Shown here one piece after another: positions 7,922-16,319 of a stretch of DNA of 64,000 bases. The translations under genes and the position numbers were made by a program. The DNA comes from Evansella halocellulosilytica (GTDB lineage: Bacteria; Bacillota; Bacilli; Bacillales; Salisediminibacteriaceae): contig NZ_NIST01000001.1 in the NCBI RefSeq assembly GCF_002335745.1, forward strand, positions 1,168,300-1,232,299. The letters run 5' to 3'. The number at the start of each line of letters is the position of its first letter. Within the stretch, counting starts at the first letter, position 1. The notes beneath the pieces were generated by a model. The model searched no databases. It saw only the letters and a program-made list of their open reading frames with translations, and had not been told where the DNA came from.

Positions 7922-8296
7922 ATGAGTTATCAAGACGCATTAGAACAATATATCGTAGCGACGAACTCCCATCGTTTTGAAAATGTGAAAAATATCTTGC
8001 ATGAAGATGCTGTATATTGGTTTACAGATAAAACGTGTGCAACGATGCAAGAAATCCAGCAATATTTTGAGCGAGCATGGGAGTTAATAAAAGATGAGGT
8101 CTACTCAGCTACAGATGTACACTGGCTTACTGTCGATGAAAAATCTGCGACTTGTATTTATATGTATCGTTATGAAGGGTATGTAAATGGAGAGTTTGTA
8201 TCCGGGAGTGGTCGCGCAACGAATGTGTTCATTAAAGAAGATCATGGTTCTTGGAAATTGATCCACGAACATCTATCAAACTCAGTGGAGGGATGA
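7922..8296 (+). CDS. SnoaL/NTF2-like protein
   Basis: 124-residue soluble protein of the NTF2-like cone fold, comparable to DUF4440/SnoaL members: an N-terminal helix (YQDALEQYIVATNSHRFENVKNILHEDAVYWF), a middle helix (MQEIQQYFERAWELIK) and four strands ending in GRATNVFIKEDHGSWKLIHEHLS. These proteins bind or convert small polar ligands. GGAGGTTATCA precedes the ATG. It lies 24 bp behind the MFS gene and its stop abuts the DinB gene. Confidence 0.8.
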   Translation: MSYQDALEQYIVATNSHRFENVKNILHEDAVYWFTDKTCATMQEIQQYFERAWELIKDEVYSATDVHWLTVDEKSATCIYMYRYEGYVNGEFVSGSGRATNVFIKEDHGSWKLIHEHLSNSVEG

Positions 8297-8298
8297 AG

Positions 8299-8766
8299 GT
8301 GGAAAAGAGACATGAAATTCTTTTTACTCAGCTAAAATCGTATCGTGATTACTTTTTATACGAGCTTGAGGATGTAACAGAAAAGGAAGCAGAAATCATA
8401 CCGACAGGATTTAAAAATAATATTCGCTGGAACATAGGACATGTATATATCGATCAATATTTATGGGTCCAAGTGTTAACAAAGGAAAAAGGACATTATC
8501 CTGAATCATTCAACTCATGGTTCGGATTTCGAACTTCTCCGAAAAATTTTACTGCTGACACACCATCCTTTGGTCAGTTAAAAGCGTTACTCGAAGAACA
8601 GCCAGCAAAAATTCAAAAACAATACGGAAATAGACTTGACGAGGAATTCGAGCCGACAGAGATGGGGATGTACACGTTAGAACAAGTGTTAGTTCGAACG
8701 ATTTATCATGAAGGGATGCATACTCAATCTATTCTCGACTTAAAAAAGTGTATACGTGCTAATTAG
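8299..8766 (+). CDS. DinB family protein
   Basis: A four-helix-bundle protein of 156 residues of the DinB/YfiT type. These proteins often coordinate a metal with three histidines, and here NIGHVYIDQYLW and the C-terminal YHEGMHTQSILDL supply candidates. Some family members are bacillithiol-dependent transferases. GGAGGG at 8287-8292 lies too close to the ATG at 8293 but six bases before GTG 8299, so GTG is preferred. It shares an operon with the SnoaL-like gene. Confidence 0.8.
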   Translation: MEKRHEILFTQLKSYRDYFLYELEDVTEKEAEIIPTGFKNNIRWNIGHVYIDQYLWVQVLTKEKGHYPESFNSWFGFRTSPKNFTADTPSFGQLKALLEEQPAKIQKQYGNRLDEEFEPTEMGMYTLEQVLVRTIYHEGMHTQSILDLKKCIRAN

Positions 8767-8805
8767 CATTCGAGGAAGAATGTCTTACTGTTTGTTCATG
8801 GGAAG

Positions 8806-8838
8806 GGGTGTCCAAAAGGGTTAACTTTTGAGACACCC
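8806..8838. terminator. Hairpin between convergent genes
   Basis: A stem of about 12-13 bp (GGGTGTC.CAAAAG with CTTTTGAGACACCC) sits between the dinB-like gene and the convergent DUF4179 gene. There is no T run on either side, so it may block transcription only weakly. Confidence 0.5.
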
Positions 8839-8846
8839 GAGCTAAA

Positions 8847-10187
8847 TTATTTTAAATCGATGTCAATCGCTAAATCTTCAAAAACTTCATAAGTGCCATC
8901 ATACATAAGTAATTGTAATTGGCTATTTTCATCTACTTTAGGGTAAGTAACTTCAATATATGAATCGCGGATCTTGTATGAACGAGCATCATATTCTTCG
9001 TTATTCGTATCATCTATCATTCTAGGAAAAAACGGAAGAGACGAATCCATATTAAAGTAAACGATTGTTTGGTCAATTTCGTGTCGGACATCGAGTACTT
9101 CAATTGGTGACTTCAATGGTAAAATAGCTCCTTTTTCGAGAGGTGTATCTATTTTTTCACCTATAAGTGATTTTTGATCGTTTGGACCTTCTTTTATTTC
9201 GCCAAATATGGTTCTAATATAGGGAGTGATGCGATACGAATATTCATCTACCCCTCTTGGAATTCGGACAAGTTCAATGTCTTTAGGAGGGAGATTTCCA
9301 AACTCGAGTTCGTAATAAAGGTTACTTTCTCTGCTGCTTACCCTCTCTAAAAACATTTCACCATCTTCTCCGTTTGCAACAACTAAGAAATCTAACAATT
9401 GTACGTCTTCGATATTCTTTTCATTTGAAAAGTTTGTTTTTGTGTTCACTTTTAGCTCTGTAGGCGTTAGCTCAGTTTTACCAACGTGAAATGTGTTGCC
9501 TCTTTCATCTTCTTTTGTCATATCAAAGTTATGTGTAAGGTGCTCTTGTTCTTTTTCAAGATCAAATTTAAAAACCCAATTTCCTTCGATACCATTCATT
9601 TCTTTAATGTGAAGTTCAATCTCCGGGTGATTTGAAAACCGTTCCAAATTATATGTTTCGGTTAAGATCTTTTCATACGAAGGCTGATTAGGCGGGTCCA
9701 AATAATAAGCCCCAAATCCTCCTAAAGATTTCCCGTCTACGATTAATTCGCTTTTTATATACACTTCATTGTCAGTTGGAAGGTAAGAACCATTGATATC
9801 AGCGCGGTAAGATAGAGCCAATTGGCTTTGATCAAGATATCCTTCTTCAAGGGTTACGGTTATATTTTTATCGGTCGCAACAAGTGTTAAGTCGGTGACT
9901 CTGCCTTCTTCTACCATTCTCTGTAATGCTTGATCTCCTTCTCTATAAAAAATACTGTCACGATTTTGGTCAGCAGCTGTGCTAAGGAAATAAGTCGCAA
10001 TTAGCAGTGATCCAATAGCTAATACAAAAATGGAAGCTATACTGGCCATTATTTTTTGTCGATTGTAGGAGCGATTCGAGCTATGATTCTCAGAGCCTGT
10101 CACTGAGTGAACGAGTTGATTTAACTTCTGTTCAGGTACACGAACGTCGCTAACCATTTTTTTAACATCTCGTTGAAATTTCTCCAT
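8847..10187 (-). CDS. DUF4179 membrane protein, probable anti-sigma factor
   Basis: 446 residues. An N-terminal cytoplasmic part of about 65 residues is followed by one transmembrane helix (IMASIASIFVLAIGSLLIATYFL) and a large extracellular beta-rich region. This is the layout of DUF4179 proteins, which sit next to ECF sigma genes and are taken to be their anti-sigma factors. The ATG at 10187 has GGAGGAG six bases before it and overlaps the end of the sigma gene by 26 bp, so the two are co-translated. The inducing signal is unknown. Confidence 0.8.
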   Translation of the reverse strand: MEKFQRDVKKMVSDVRVPEQKLNQLVHSVTGSENHSSNRSYNRQKIMASIASIFVLAIGSLLIATYFLSTAADQNRDSIFYREGDQALQRMVEEGRVTDLTLVATDKNITVTLEEGYLDQSQLALSYRADINGSYLPTDNEVYIKSELIVDGKSLGGFGAYYLDPPNQPSYEKILTETYNLERFSNHPEIELHIKEMNGIEGNWVFKFDLEKEQEHLTHNFDMTKEDERGNTFHVGKTELTPTELKVNTKTNFSNEKNIEDVQLLDFLVVANGEDGEMFLERVSSRESNLYYELEFGNLPPKDIELVRIPRGVDEYSYRITPYIRTIFGEIKEGPNDQKSLIGEKIDTPLEKGAILPLKSPIEVLDVRHEIDQTIVYFNMDSSLPFFPRMIDDTNNEEYDARSYKIRDSYIEVTYPKVDENSQLQLLMYDGTYEVFEDLAIDIDLK

Positions 10188-10701
10188 TATGTTCTCCTCC
10201 ATTTCCCATTTTTTCTTTCATTTGAAAAAGTGTTCGATGCAATTGGGATTTAATCGTCCCTTCTGGTTTTTCTAAGGTATTAGCGATTTCTCGAATCGAG
10301 TATCCATAATAAAAGCGCAATAAAATAAGTGATTTCTGTTCAGGCTTTAATTTGTCAAATACGTTTTCTAAGTCAATTTTGATGACAGACTTTTGTTCTT
10401 CATTGATGCCTGGATCAAACCATTCATGTTCTAAGTAAACAACATCCTTCGACTTTCGAACAAAATCAATCGCTGTGTTGATTAAAATACGTGTCATCCA
10501 TGTAGAAAAATAACTTTTGTCATTTAATTTATGAAAATTGCGGTACCCTTTTATCATCGCTTCTTGTACGAGATCCAGTGCATCCTGCTCATTTTTTACA
10601 TAAGAGAATGCAATTTTATAAAGCATATTTTGTTCCTGTTTGATAAGCGTTTCAAATGTCGTTTTGTTAGAACGATTAAACAAAGATTTAATGATGGACA
10701 T
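10162..10701 (-). CDS. ECF-type RNA polymerase sigma factor
   Basis: 179-residue sigma-70 family protein. Region 2 is QEQNMLYKIAFSYVKNEQDALDLVQEAMIKGYRN with the WMTRILINTAIDFVRK end, and region 4 is LKPEQKSLILLRFYYGYSIREIANTLEKPEGTIKSQLHR. An open frame runs 76 codons further upstream to 10929, but AAAGGAGG just before the ATG at 10701 marks the start, and the upstream stretch falls in a repeat element. Its partner DUF4179 gene overlaps the 3' end. Confidence 0.88.
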   Translation of the reverse strand: MSIIKSLFNRSNKTTFETLIKQEQNMLYKIAFSYVKNEQDALDLVQEAMIKGYRNFHKLNDKSYFSTWMTRILINTAIDFVRKSKDVVYLEHEWFDPGINEEQKSVIKIDLENVFDKLKPEQKSLILLRFYYGYSIREIANTLEKPEGTIKSQLHRTLFQMKEKMGNGGEHNGEISTRC

Positions 10702-10768
10702 AGGATCCTCCTTTCTTCCTTGGTGTTGTTGGCGCGAGAGGTTGGAACCTCCACGGCAAGAAAGTTTA

Positions 10769-10949
10769 GCGGACACTGGATTCTTTATTTCCAGAAGCAG
10801 TGCATGATTTACCTTTTGATCGGCCATAGGTTCCGCTATCATAAAAAACAGCTCTTCTCCTCCGATTTTGTGAAAATAACGAATTTGCTGTCCCTGCATT
10901 AGCTGCAAAAACTGATACGTTTTGTTCATATTGCTGATTCAATGTCCGC
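10769..10949. repeat. GGACA-family inverted-repeat element upstream of the sigma gene
   Basis: GCGGACACTGGATTC at the left and a GTCCGC end preceded by TTGAATCAGCAA (read on the minus strand) at the right form loose inverted ends. It belongs to the repeat B family and carries the upstream open frame that would falsely lengthen the sigma gene. Confidence 0.4.
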
Positions 10950-11076
10950 CAAAATCGCAGACTCTGAAATGAGATTCTTCGAGAAATAACGATTACCGCT
11001 ATTTTACTAGATTTTCATGCTAATCCATTTTTACTTATCTATTAGACAGCGTAAAGTTGAAAAACGTTCCAAAAAA

Positions 11077-11103
11077 GAGGTACCACCAAAAAAGTGGTAC
11101 CTC
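11077..11103 (-). terminator. Terminator of the epimerase-like gene
   Basis: A 10-bp perfect stem (GAGGTACCAC, 11077-11086, with 11094-11103). On the minus strand it is followed by six Ts, directly after the stop codon. Confidence 0.85.
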
Positions 11104-11108
11104 GAAGT

Positions 11109-11540
11109 TCAAAACTTGCTATCATTTCTTGCCGGGTAGTCGCAATACTCGATAATTGTTCCTTCTGTGTCAGCAGGGTTTAAGTAAATGAGTCGCCTTC
11201 CGTGTTTATTGACTCTTAACGTATCTGGCAGCGTTCGAATCCCTAATACCTCTAATTCCTTCACGGCTTCATCCAGATTTTCAACCTCATAAGCGATATG
11301 ATGGACGCCTTTTCCTTTTTGTTTTATAAAACGCGCTATTGGTGAGGTTGTATTATTTGTAGGCATAAGTAATTCGGTACGATTTCCGTTTACTTCTAAA
11401 ATCGCAATCTCGCTTTCAACTCCTTGTGCTTCACTTCGATAACGGTCGATAAGCTTCCCGCCTAAAACATGTATATAAAAATCGATGCTTTCCTCTAAGT
11501 TTCGGACAGCTACTCCAATATGATCAAGTGTTTTCTCCAT
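11109..11540 (-). CDS. VOC family protein, methylmalonyl-CoA epimerase-like
   Basis: 143 residues with two beta-alpha-beta-beta-beta modules. Candidate metal ligands are DHIGVAVRN (His7), a Glu in RTELLMP, KGVHHIAYEV and the final TIIEYC. The order and spacing fit methylmalonyl-CoA epimerase, which interconverts the R and S forms in propionate metabolism. No mutase gene is near, so another epimerase or lyase role remains possible. It stands alone with its own terminator. Confidence 0.8.
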   Translation of the reverse strand: MEKTLDHIGVAVRNLEESIDFYIHVLGGKLIDRYRSEAQGVESEIAILEVNGNRTELLMPTNNTTSPIARFIKQKGKGVHHIAYEVENLDEAVKELEVLGIRTLPDTLRVNKHGRRLIYLNPADTEGTIIEYCDYPARNDSKF

Positions 11541-11673
11541 ATTCGTCTCCTTTATTCCGTGTTTGCCTCATTTTATCATAAGTAGATGCTACGAATACCG
11601 AAGCAAAGTGAAAATTAGATAGATGTGTTCCGCCGAAATTTTTAGTCTTTTCGAAAAACTTCAAAATGTAATG

Positions 11674-11714
11674 TTGACAATTTTCAAATAATTAAATACA
11701 ATGGTATTGAAAAT
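11674..11714 (+). promoter_or_regulatory. Promoter with overlapping dyad before the ArsR-type gene
   Basis: TTGACA (11674-11679), a 17-bp spacer and TACAAT (11697-11702) form a near-consensus sigma-A promoter. The inverted repeat ATTTTCAA (11680-11687) / TTGAAAAT (11707-11714) brackets the -10 box, the position expected for a repressor operator. Autoregulation by the ArsR-like product is inferred. Confidence 0.75.
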
Positions 11715-11750
11715 ATAAATTCGAAACTAATCGAAATGAGGGTTCGACTA

Positions 11751-12791
11751 ATGAAAAAAATTTATCATTCTGTTTATGTTCGAGTATCACCAGTTATTGA
11801 ATTGTTTGCTGCGATGTTTCGGGTCAATTGTCATGAACAATTAAAAGCTGATAGCAATCGGGTTCCTATAGAACTAGAAAATTGGGTTGTGAAAACAAGA
11901 GATTCTCTTTCAGGTGACCTAAAGTCCTCACTTGAGGTATTCTTTCATTTTGAAAGTTTCTTTGGACTTACGTTCATCAAAAGTATTTACGAATCAGAGA
12001 AGGATGGGGATATAGAAGTATTTTTATCATGGATAAAACAAATTTCGCCTGAAAGTTTGGTTCGTGAATTTTTAACGAGTGGCTACGGAAGCAGCAAAAC
12101 GATACCAGCTAACATACAGTATGCTGGTGACGCTGCGAAGGTCATTTCGGATATGAACTTGCCAGAAGTAGAAAAGTGGAAGTTGACATACCTTTGTACG
12201 AATCAAGAGGAAACGAAAGAACGGTTTATTCATTTGATTGAGCAGTTTTATCGACAATTTTATTTTTCGGAAAAAGAAAAGCTCGCTAATATTCATGAGC
12301 AAAGTGCAAAAGAGTTAGAACGAGAATTGGAAGATGATCTGCCAGCTAAAATTTCAAGTCTCGTCAATATAGATTATGACATTAATCAGCAGGATGAAGT
12401 GATTACATTTATCCCGTCATATTTCTATGACAGCGCATCTTTACACATAGACAATTGGGAAGGAACGGTCCTGTTTGTTTATGGTGTCCGTCATCTGGAG
12501 CAAACGCTTCATAAACAGGTTGAGGAAGAACGGATGGTTGAAGGATTTAAAGCGCTTGCCGATGAAAATCGAATTAAAATGATCAAAATCCTAAATGAAA
12601 ATCCGTGTTCCGGTTATGAGCTGGCACAAAAATTAGGGTTATCTAATTCAACCATTTCACATCACATTTCCATTCTGTCTTCCCAAGGTTTCGTCACAAT
12701 CACAAAGCAAAATAAGAAAAAGGTTTATACAGTCAATAAAAAAATGGTCGGAACGGTTTTAAAATCAATGACAAACTTGCTTGCTGATTAA
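11751..12791 (+). CDS. ArsR family regulator with DUF5937-like N-terminal domain
   Basis: 346 residues. The C-terminal 80 hold an ArsR winged helix (FKALADENRIKMIKILNENP, then YELAQKLGLSNSTISHHISI). The first 250 residues are a helical and mixed region resembling DUF5937 proteins, which are often paired with MFS exporters. GAGGG suits the ATG at 11751 better than the in-frame ATG at 11736. No ArsR metal-site cysteine motif is seen in the recognition region. The MFS gene starts 29 bp after the stop, so it is the likely target. Confidence 0.82.
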   Translation: MKKIYHSVYVRVSPVIELFAAMFRVNCHEQLKADSNRVPIELENWVVKTRDSLSGDLKSSLEVFFHFESFFGLTFIKSIYESEKDGDIEVFLSWIKQISPESLVREFLTSGYGSSKTIPANIQYAGDAAKVISDMNLPEVEKWKLTYLCTNQEETKERFIHLIEQFYRQFYFSEKEKLANIHEQSAKELERELEDDLPAKISSLVNIDYDINQQDEVITFIPSYFYDSASLHIDNWEGTVLFVYGVRHLEQTLHKQVEEERMVEGFKALADENRIKMIKILNENPCSGYELAQKLGLSNSTISHHISILSSQGFVTITKQNKKKVYTVNKKMVGTVLKSMTNLLAD

Positions 12792-12820
12792 AGGGACAAT
12801 ACCCAAGGAGGGGAAGAGAA

Positions 12821-14068
12821 ATGGATAATAGTTCTATATGGAAAAATAAAAACTTCTTATTGTTATGGGCTGGTCAAACGGTATCGAAGCTCGGCGATCG
12901 CTTTTTACAAATTGCACTTATTTGGTATATATATGAACAAACAGGATCCTCAATGGCATTAGGGGTAAGTCTTATTTGTTTTACAGTACCGATGGTTCTC
13001 GTTCAGCCAATCGCCGGAATTTTTGCAGACTTAAATGTTAAAAAGCAAATCATTGTGACGAGTGATTACCTTAACTCGTTTATGATGTTTGTCATTGCAT
13101 TATTGTTATTCAGCGGCGAGCTGCCACTCCTTTATTTATATATTCTTATTGCTTTTTCTTCATCAATTACAGCCTTTTTTACACCTGCAATTCAATCATC
13201 TATTCCACTTATCGTAGCAGAAGAAAGTTTGCCGAAAGCAAATTCGTTAAATCAGTTCAGTATCCATATGAGTAATATTTTAGGACCCGTATTAGCAGGA
13301 GTTTTGATTGGGTTTATGGACCTTTGGCTGCTCCTATTTATGAGTGGTATTGCGTTTTTTATTTCGGCTTGTACGGAAATTTGGATTTCAATTCCGAAGG
13401 TTGAAGGCAATAAAGAAGGAACTAGGTTTGGAAAACGTTTTAAAGAGGGATTCACTTATTTGATGAAAAATACTCATCTGTTGTACCTCGTATTTGTAGG
13501 CGGGATCATCATCAACTTTTTACTTGCACCTCTAAGTGTATATTTGACGATTTTAAGCAGTGATGTCCTCGAAGTCGGTTCTACAGGGTTTGGCATGATG
13601 AACACATTCATCTCAGTTGGTGCTATAACAGGTATTCTTCTCATGTTTCTCAATGTTTTTAAAGATAAGTTTAAAATGGTGATTATCGGTCTTTCGCTTG
13701 AAGGGGTAGCTCTGTTGATAATGGGGACAGTGACAGTGTTCTACGTATCACTAGCTGGATTATTTGTGTTAGGTCTCGGTCTCACGTTGGCAAGTGTCGG
13801 CATAACTACGTTATATCAAACGATTATCCCAAAGGAAAAAATGGGGCGGGTCATGAGTTTAGTGTCAACGGCTTTATTAACGGTCGTTCCAATCGGGACA
13901 TTGGTCGGTTCAATGGCTGTAAACTATCTCGATTTAGAGCTTATTCTCATTCTATCCGGTTCTTTAGTTACGGTTTCGGGTTTATCATTAATCTTCCTTT
14001 TGCTAAAGGTGACAAATCGTTCATTAAAAGAAGAAAGCAATTTGCAGGAAAGGGGTATGAGAGCATAA
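12821..14068 (+). CDS. MFS exporter (macrolide-efflux-like, DHA3 type)
   Basis: 415-residue membrane protein starting SIWKNKNFLLLWAGQTVSKLGDRF, the classic opening of MefA/DHA3-type exporters, with about 12 helices and a loop after helix 6. It shares WKNKNFLLLW with the MFS gene at 22609. AAGGAGGGGAAGAGA precedes the ATG. It is in an operon with the ArsR-type regulator, which suggests inducible efflux, though the substrate is not shown by sequence. Confidence 0.85.
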   Translation: MDNSSIWKNKNFLLLWAGQTVSKLGDRFLQIALIWYIYEQTGSSMALGVSLICFTVPMVLVQPIAGIFADLNVKKQIIVTSDYLNSFMMFVIALLLFSGELPLLYLYILIAFSSSITAFFTPAIQSSIPLIVAEESLPKANSLNQFSIHMSNILGPVLAGVLIGFMDLWLLLFMSGIAFFISACTEIWISIPKVEGNKEGTRFGKRFKEGFTYLMKNTHLLYLVFVGGIIINFLLAPLSVYLTILSSDVLEVGSTGFGMMNTFISVGAITGILLMFLNVFKDKFKMVIIGLSLEGVALLIMGTVTVFYVSLAGLFVLGLGLTLASVGITTLYQTIIPKEKMGRVMSLVSTALLTVVPIGTLVGSMAVNYLDLELILILSGSLVTVSGLSLIFLLLKVTNRSLKEESNLQERGMRA

Positions 14069-14087
14069 TAACTTTATATGACATGTG

Positions 14088-14119
14088 GCGTCAGGGGCCA
14101 TTGTGCTTCTGGCGTTTTT
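14088..14119 (+). terminator. Terminator after the MFS exporter
   Basis: An imperfect stem of GCGTCAGG with TTCTGGCG runs into five Ts, about 20 bases after the stop codon. Confidence 0.6.
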
Positions 14120-14196
14120 AGAATGTTTAAGGTAAAAAAATCAAAGGCTTCTTACTGGACCATTGTATTTGTATATATGAAGTATGTGAGTTGGTT

Positions 14197-14224
14197 TTAG
14201 TCTAAAATATTTAGTCTAAAATAT
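14197..14224 (+). repeat. 14-bp direct tandem duplication
   Basis: TTAGTCTAAAATAT occurs twice head to tail without mismatch. It lies in a gene-free stretch (14069-14666) that otherwise holds a GCCGCATTTTT hairpin (14246-14274) and repeat A copy 2. Confidence 0.7.
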
Positions 14225-14245
14225 AAGGTTTCTACACGTCCGAAA

Positions 14246-14274
14246 GCCGCATTTTTCCATTTGAAAAATGCGGC
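14246..14274. terminator. 11-bp perfect hairpin
   Basis: GCCGCATTTTT (14246-14256) pairs exactly with AAAAATGCGGC (14264-14274). Little T tract follows, so this may be a processed or bidirectional structure rather than a plain terminator. Confidence 0.5.
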
Positions 14275-14299
14275 AGTTTAAAAAACAGGTTGTTTGCTT

Positions 14300-14555
14300 T
14301 TTAAAATATAAGAACTTATAAAATATCAGCCTCTCGATTGATGTCTAGACTAGCAGGCACGAGCTTCCACACGGATGTGGTGACTTCGGCGTTCCCGGAG
14401 GACGCGGGGGTTTTAGCCGAAGATCTTATCTTACGAGTTGTCTCGACGGACAGGACGTCCTAATGCCGGGCATGCCATAGGACGTGGCGTATTGCCCGGT
14501 TGACGGATCTAGCTTCAAAGTGATACTAGAAGAGGAAGAGGCAGCGCTTTTCTTA
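14300..14555 (+). repeat. Dispersed intergenic repeat A, copy 2 (fullest copy)
   Basis: In order it contains TATAAAATATCAG, CTCTCG, TGTCTAGAC, CACGAGCTTCCACACGGATG, GACTTCGGCGTTCCC, a TTTTAGCCGAAGATC partner of CTTCGGC, GAGTTGTCTCGACGGACAGG, the GGACGTCC palindrome, CGTATTGCCCGGTTGACGG, AGCTTCAAAGTGATACTAGA and GAAGAGGAAGAGGCAGCGC. It is more GC-rich than its surroundings and rich in complementary blocks. The frame 14484-14675 comes from this repeat. Confidence 0.75.
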
Positions 14556-14666
14556 AAAATCAAAAGTTCATTGTTGAACCGATATAAAAATTTCAACAAA
14601 CGTGCGCCGATAATTGAAGATCATTTATTTCCGACTGGGTTATTTAGGGCAACATTGTCATCTTTA

Positions 14667-15566
14667 TTATTTTAAAACTTCAATGAGCATATCAGAGAAG
14701 GCTTTTGTCACTTCACTATTATTATCTAATTCAGGGTCTAGAATTGTTACGTTCATACCTATAATTTTATGAGACTGAAGTAGTGTCTTTAGTAACACTT
14801 TAAGTTCCGAAAACTGTAGTCCGTTAGGTTCTGGACAATCAACACAAGGCATAATTGAAGCATCCAACACATCAGCGTCTAAATGGAGCCAATAACCATC
14901 AACACCTTCTTGACTTACAAAATCATTCAAATGCTCTGTCGTTTTATCCAACCCTTCACGTTTTACGTTTGCTGCACTCAAACAAGTAATCCCATCCCTC
15001 TCAGCTTCCGCAATAATATCTTGCTCAGGATCAGATTCACGGTAACCAAATGTAAGTACATCTTTGCTATAAATATAAGGTTTCCGGTGCTCTAAATTCG
15101 ATAAAATATCTGTGCCTTTTCCCGTAATAATGGCTAAAGCCATCCCTCCAACAACAGCATTTTCTCTATTTCCTTTGTGGTAATAGTCTGGATGCGCATC
15201 AAGATGAATCAAACCAAATCTTCCTTTACGTGCTAAAGCAAGAGTATTTCCGACTAATATACTGCAATCACCACCTAATATTACTGGAAATCCTTTAGTG
15301 TCCAGAACCTCTTCTACCGCATCTGCTAAATCAATTGAATAAGAGGCCAACAAGTTGCCATTAAGTGCCCCATCATTATAAACTTTTTCCTCTGGGTAAG
15401 TTGGTTTAGGTATTATCTTTGTATCTGTAACGTCGAGTGATGAGTGAAAACCAACCTTTTTTAGGGCATCTGGGAGTTTATCACATCCTCTTTCTTTTCC
15501 ATTAGCATGTCTGCTCAATCCAAGATTTACTGGGGCGTGAATGATGTGAATATCTTTTTTCACCAT
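14667..15566 (-). CDS. Arginase/agmatinase family hydrolase
   Basis: 299 residues of the ureohydrolase fold with the binuclear manganese signature: GGDCSILVG, LIHLDAHPDYY (DAHxD), and a late HLDADVLDASIMP (DxDxxD). It therefore probably hydrolyses a guanidino compound or acts as a formimidoyl hydrolase. PDYY instead of the usual arginase D-x-N pattern makes plain arginase unlikely. AAGGAG abuts the ATG at 15572 and is six bases before the ATG at 15566, so the latter is chosen. Divergent from the CGNR regulator. Confidence 0.82.
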   Translation of the reverse strand: MVKKDIHIIHAPVNLGLSRHANGKERGCDKLPDALKKVGFHSSLDVTDTKIIPKPTYPEEKVYNDGALNGNLLASYSIDLADAVEEVLDTKGFPVILGGDCSILVGNTLALARKGRFGLIHLDAHPDYYHKGNRENAVVGGMALAIITGKGTDILSNLEHRKPYIYSKDVLTFGYRESDPEQDIIAEAERDGITCLSAANVKREGLDKTTEHLNDFVSQEGVDGYWLHLDADVLDASIMPCVDCPEPNGLQFSELKVLLKTLLQSHKIIGMNVTILDPELDNNSEVTKAFSDMLIEVLK

Positions 15567-15667
15567 AATCATCTCCTTTAGTTTGGACTTGACTCTAACA
15601 ATATGTAAGATTTAAAATATTGTTTGAGTATTACAATAACACACTATATGTAAGGGGTAAAGATTAA

Positions 15668-16210
15668 ATGAAGTATTACAGTGATGGTTGGTTAACATTC
15701 ACATTAGATATCGTTAATAGCTATGACCCTTTTTTTGAAGTACCTGAACAGCTATCTAGCCCAAATGATTTGAATAGTCTGTTTAGAAAACATGACATAT
15801 TTTCATTGAAAACCTCCACTTTTGAAGATGTATTAGCTATTCGTACTTACCGGGACGAACTACGGTCACTAATTCAGGAAGGAAACGATTCAAGGTTGGT
15901 TGAATTTCTCGTGCAGTATGAATCAAAAAGCCCAATGCAATTACGTTTATCGACACTTGGAAATGGGAGATTTACGTTTGTTTATGAGCAACATGAAAAA
16001 GCTCCCTTGATAAACCAGATCTTAGCGCTCTGTTCGTTTTCTTTAGGAAAAGAATTGGTTGAGTACGGAAGAGGACGTTTAAAGTCATGTATTTCAAAAC
16101 CTTGTGAAGAAATCTTTATAGATCGATCAAAAAATGGACGTCAACGTTTTTGTAGTAAAAAGTGCTCCAATCGTTTTCATGTTCAAAAGCATCGACAACT
16201 AAATACTTAA
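15668..16210 (+). CDS. CGNR zinc-finger (ABATE domain) regulator
   Basis: 180 residues. The N-terminal ABATE-like domain (WLTFTLDIVNSYDPF...) is followed by the CGNR zinc finger: CISKPCEEIFIDRSKNGRQR, then FCSKKCSNRFHVQKHR with four cysteines and the basic tail. Such proteins are predicted stress-induced DNA-binding regulators. It is divergent from the arginase family gene 101 bp away, which makes that gene a plausible target. Confidence 0.85.
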   Translation: MKYYSDGWLTFTLDIVNSYDPFFEVPEQLSSPNDLNSLFRKHDIFSLKTSTFEDVLAIRTYRDELRSLIQEGNDSRLVEFLVQYESKSPMQLRLSTLGNGRFTFVYEQHEKAPLINQILALCSFSLGKELVEYGRGRLKSCISKPCEEIFIDRSKNGRQRFCSKKCSNRFHVQKHRQLNT

Positions 16211-16248
16211 TCGTCAAATGTTTAAATGAGTCAGTTTTAAACAAAGGG

Positions 16249-16290
16249 AAGCTGCCCAGTCAATTGTTAGATAACCGGGCAGCTTTTTTC
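16249..16290 (+). terminator. Terminator after the CGNR regulator
   Basis: AAGCTGCCC (16249-16257) pairs with GGGCAGCTT (16277-16285), followed by a T run. Strong intrinsic terminator. Confidence 0.85.
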
Positions 16291-16319
16291 ACGTATGGAA
16301 GGTTTATTGATATGAATGA

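Noticed and set aside
10702-10929. N-terminal extension of the sigma gene by 76 residues
   Set aside because: AAAGGAGG supports the start at 10701, the extra part falls in a repeat element, and ECF sigma factors start near region 2.
14484-14675. 63-residue open frame
   Set aside because: Product of repeat A copy 2 running into the arginase-family gene. No ribosome site.
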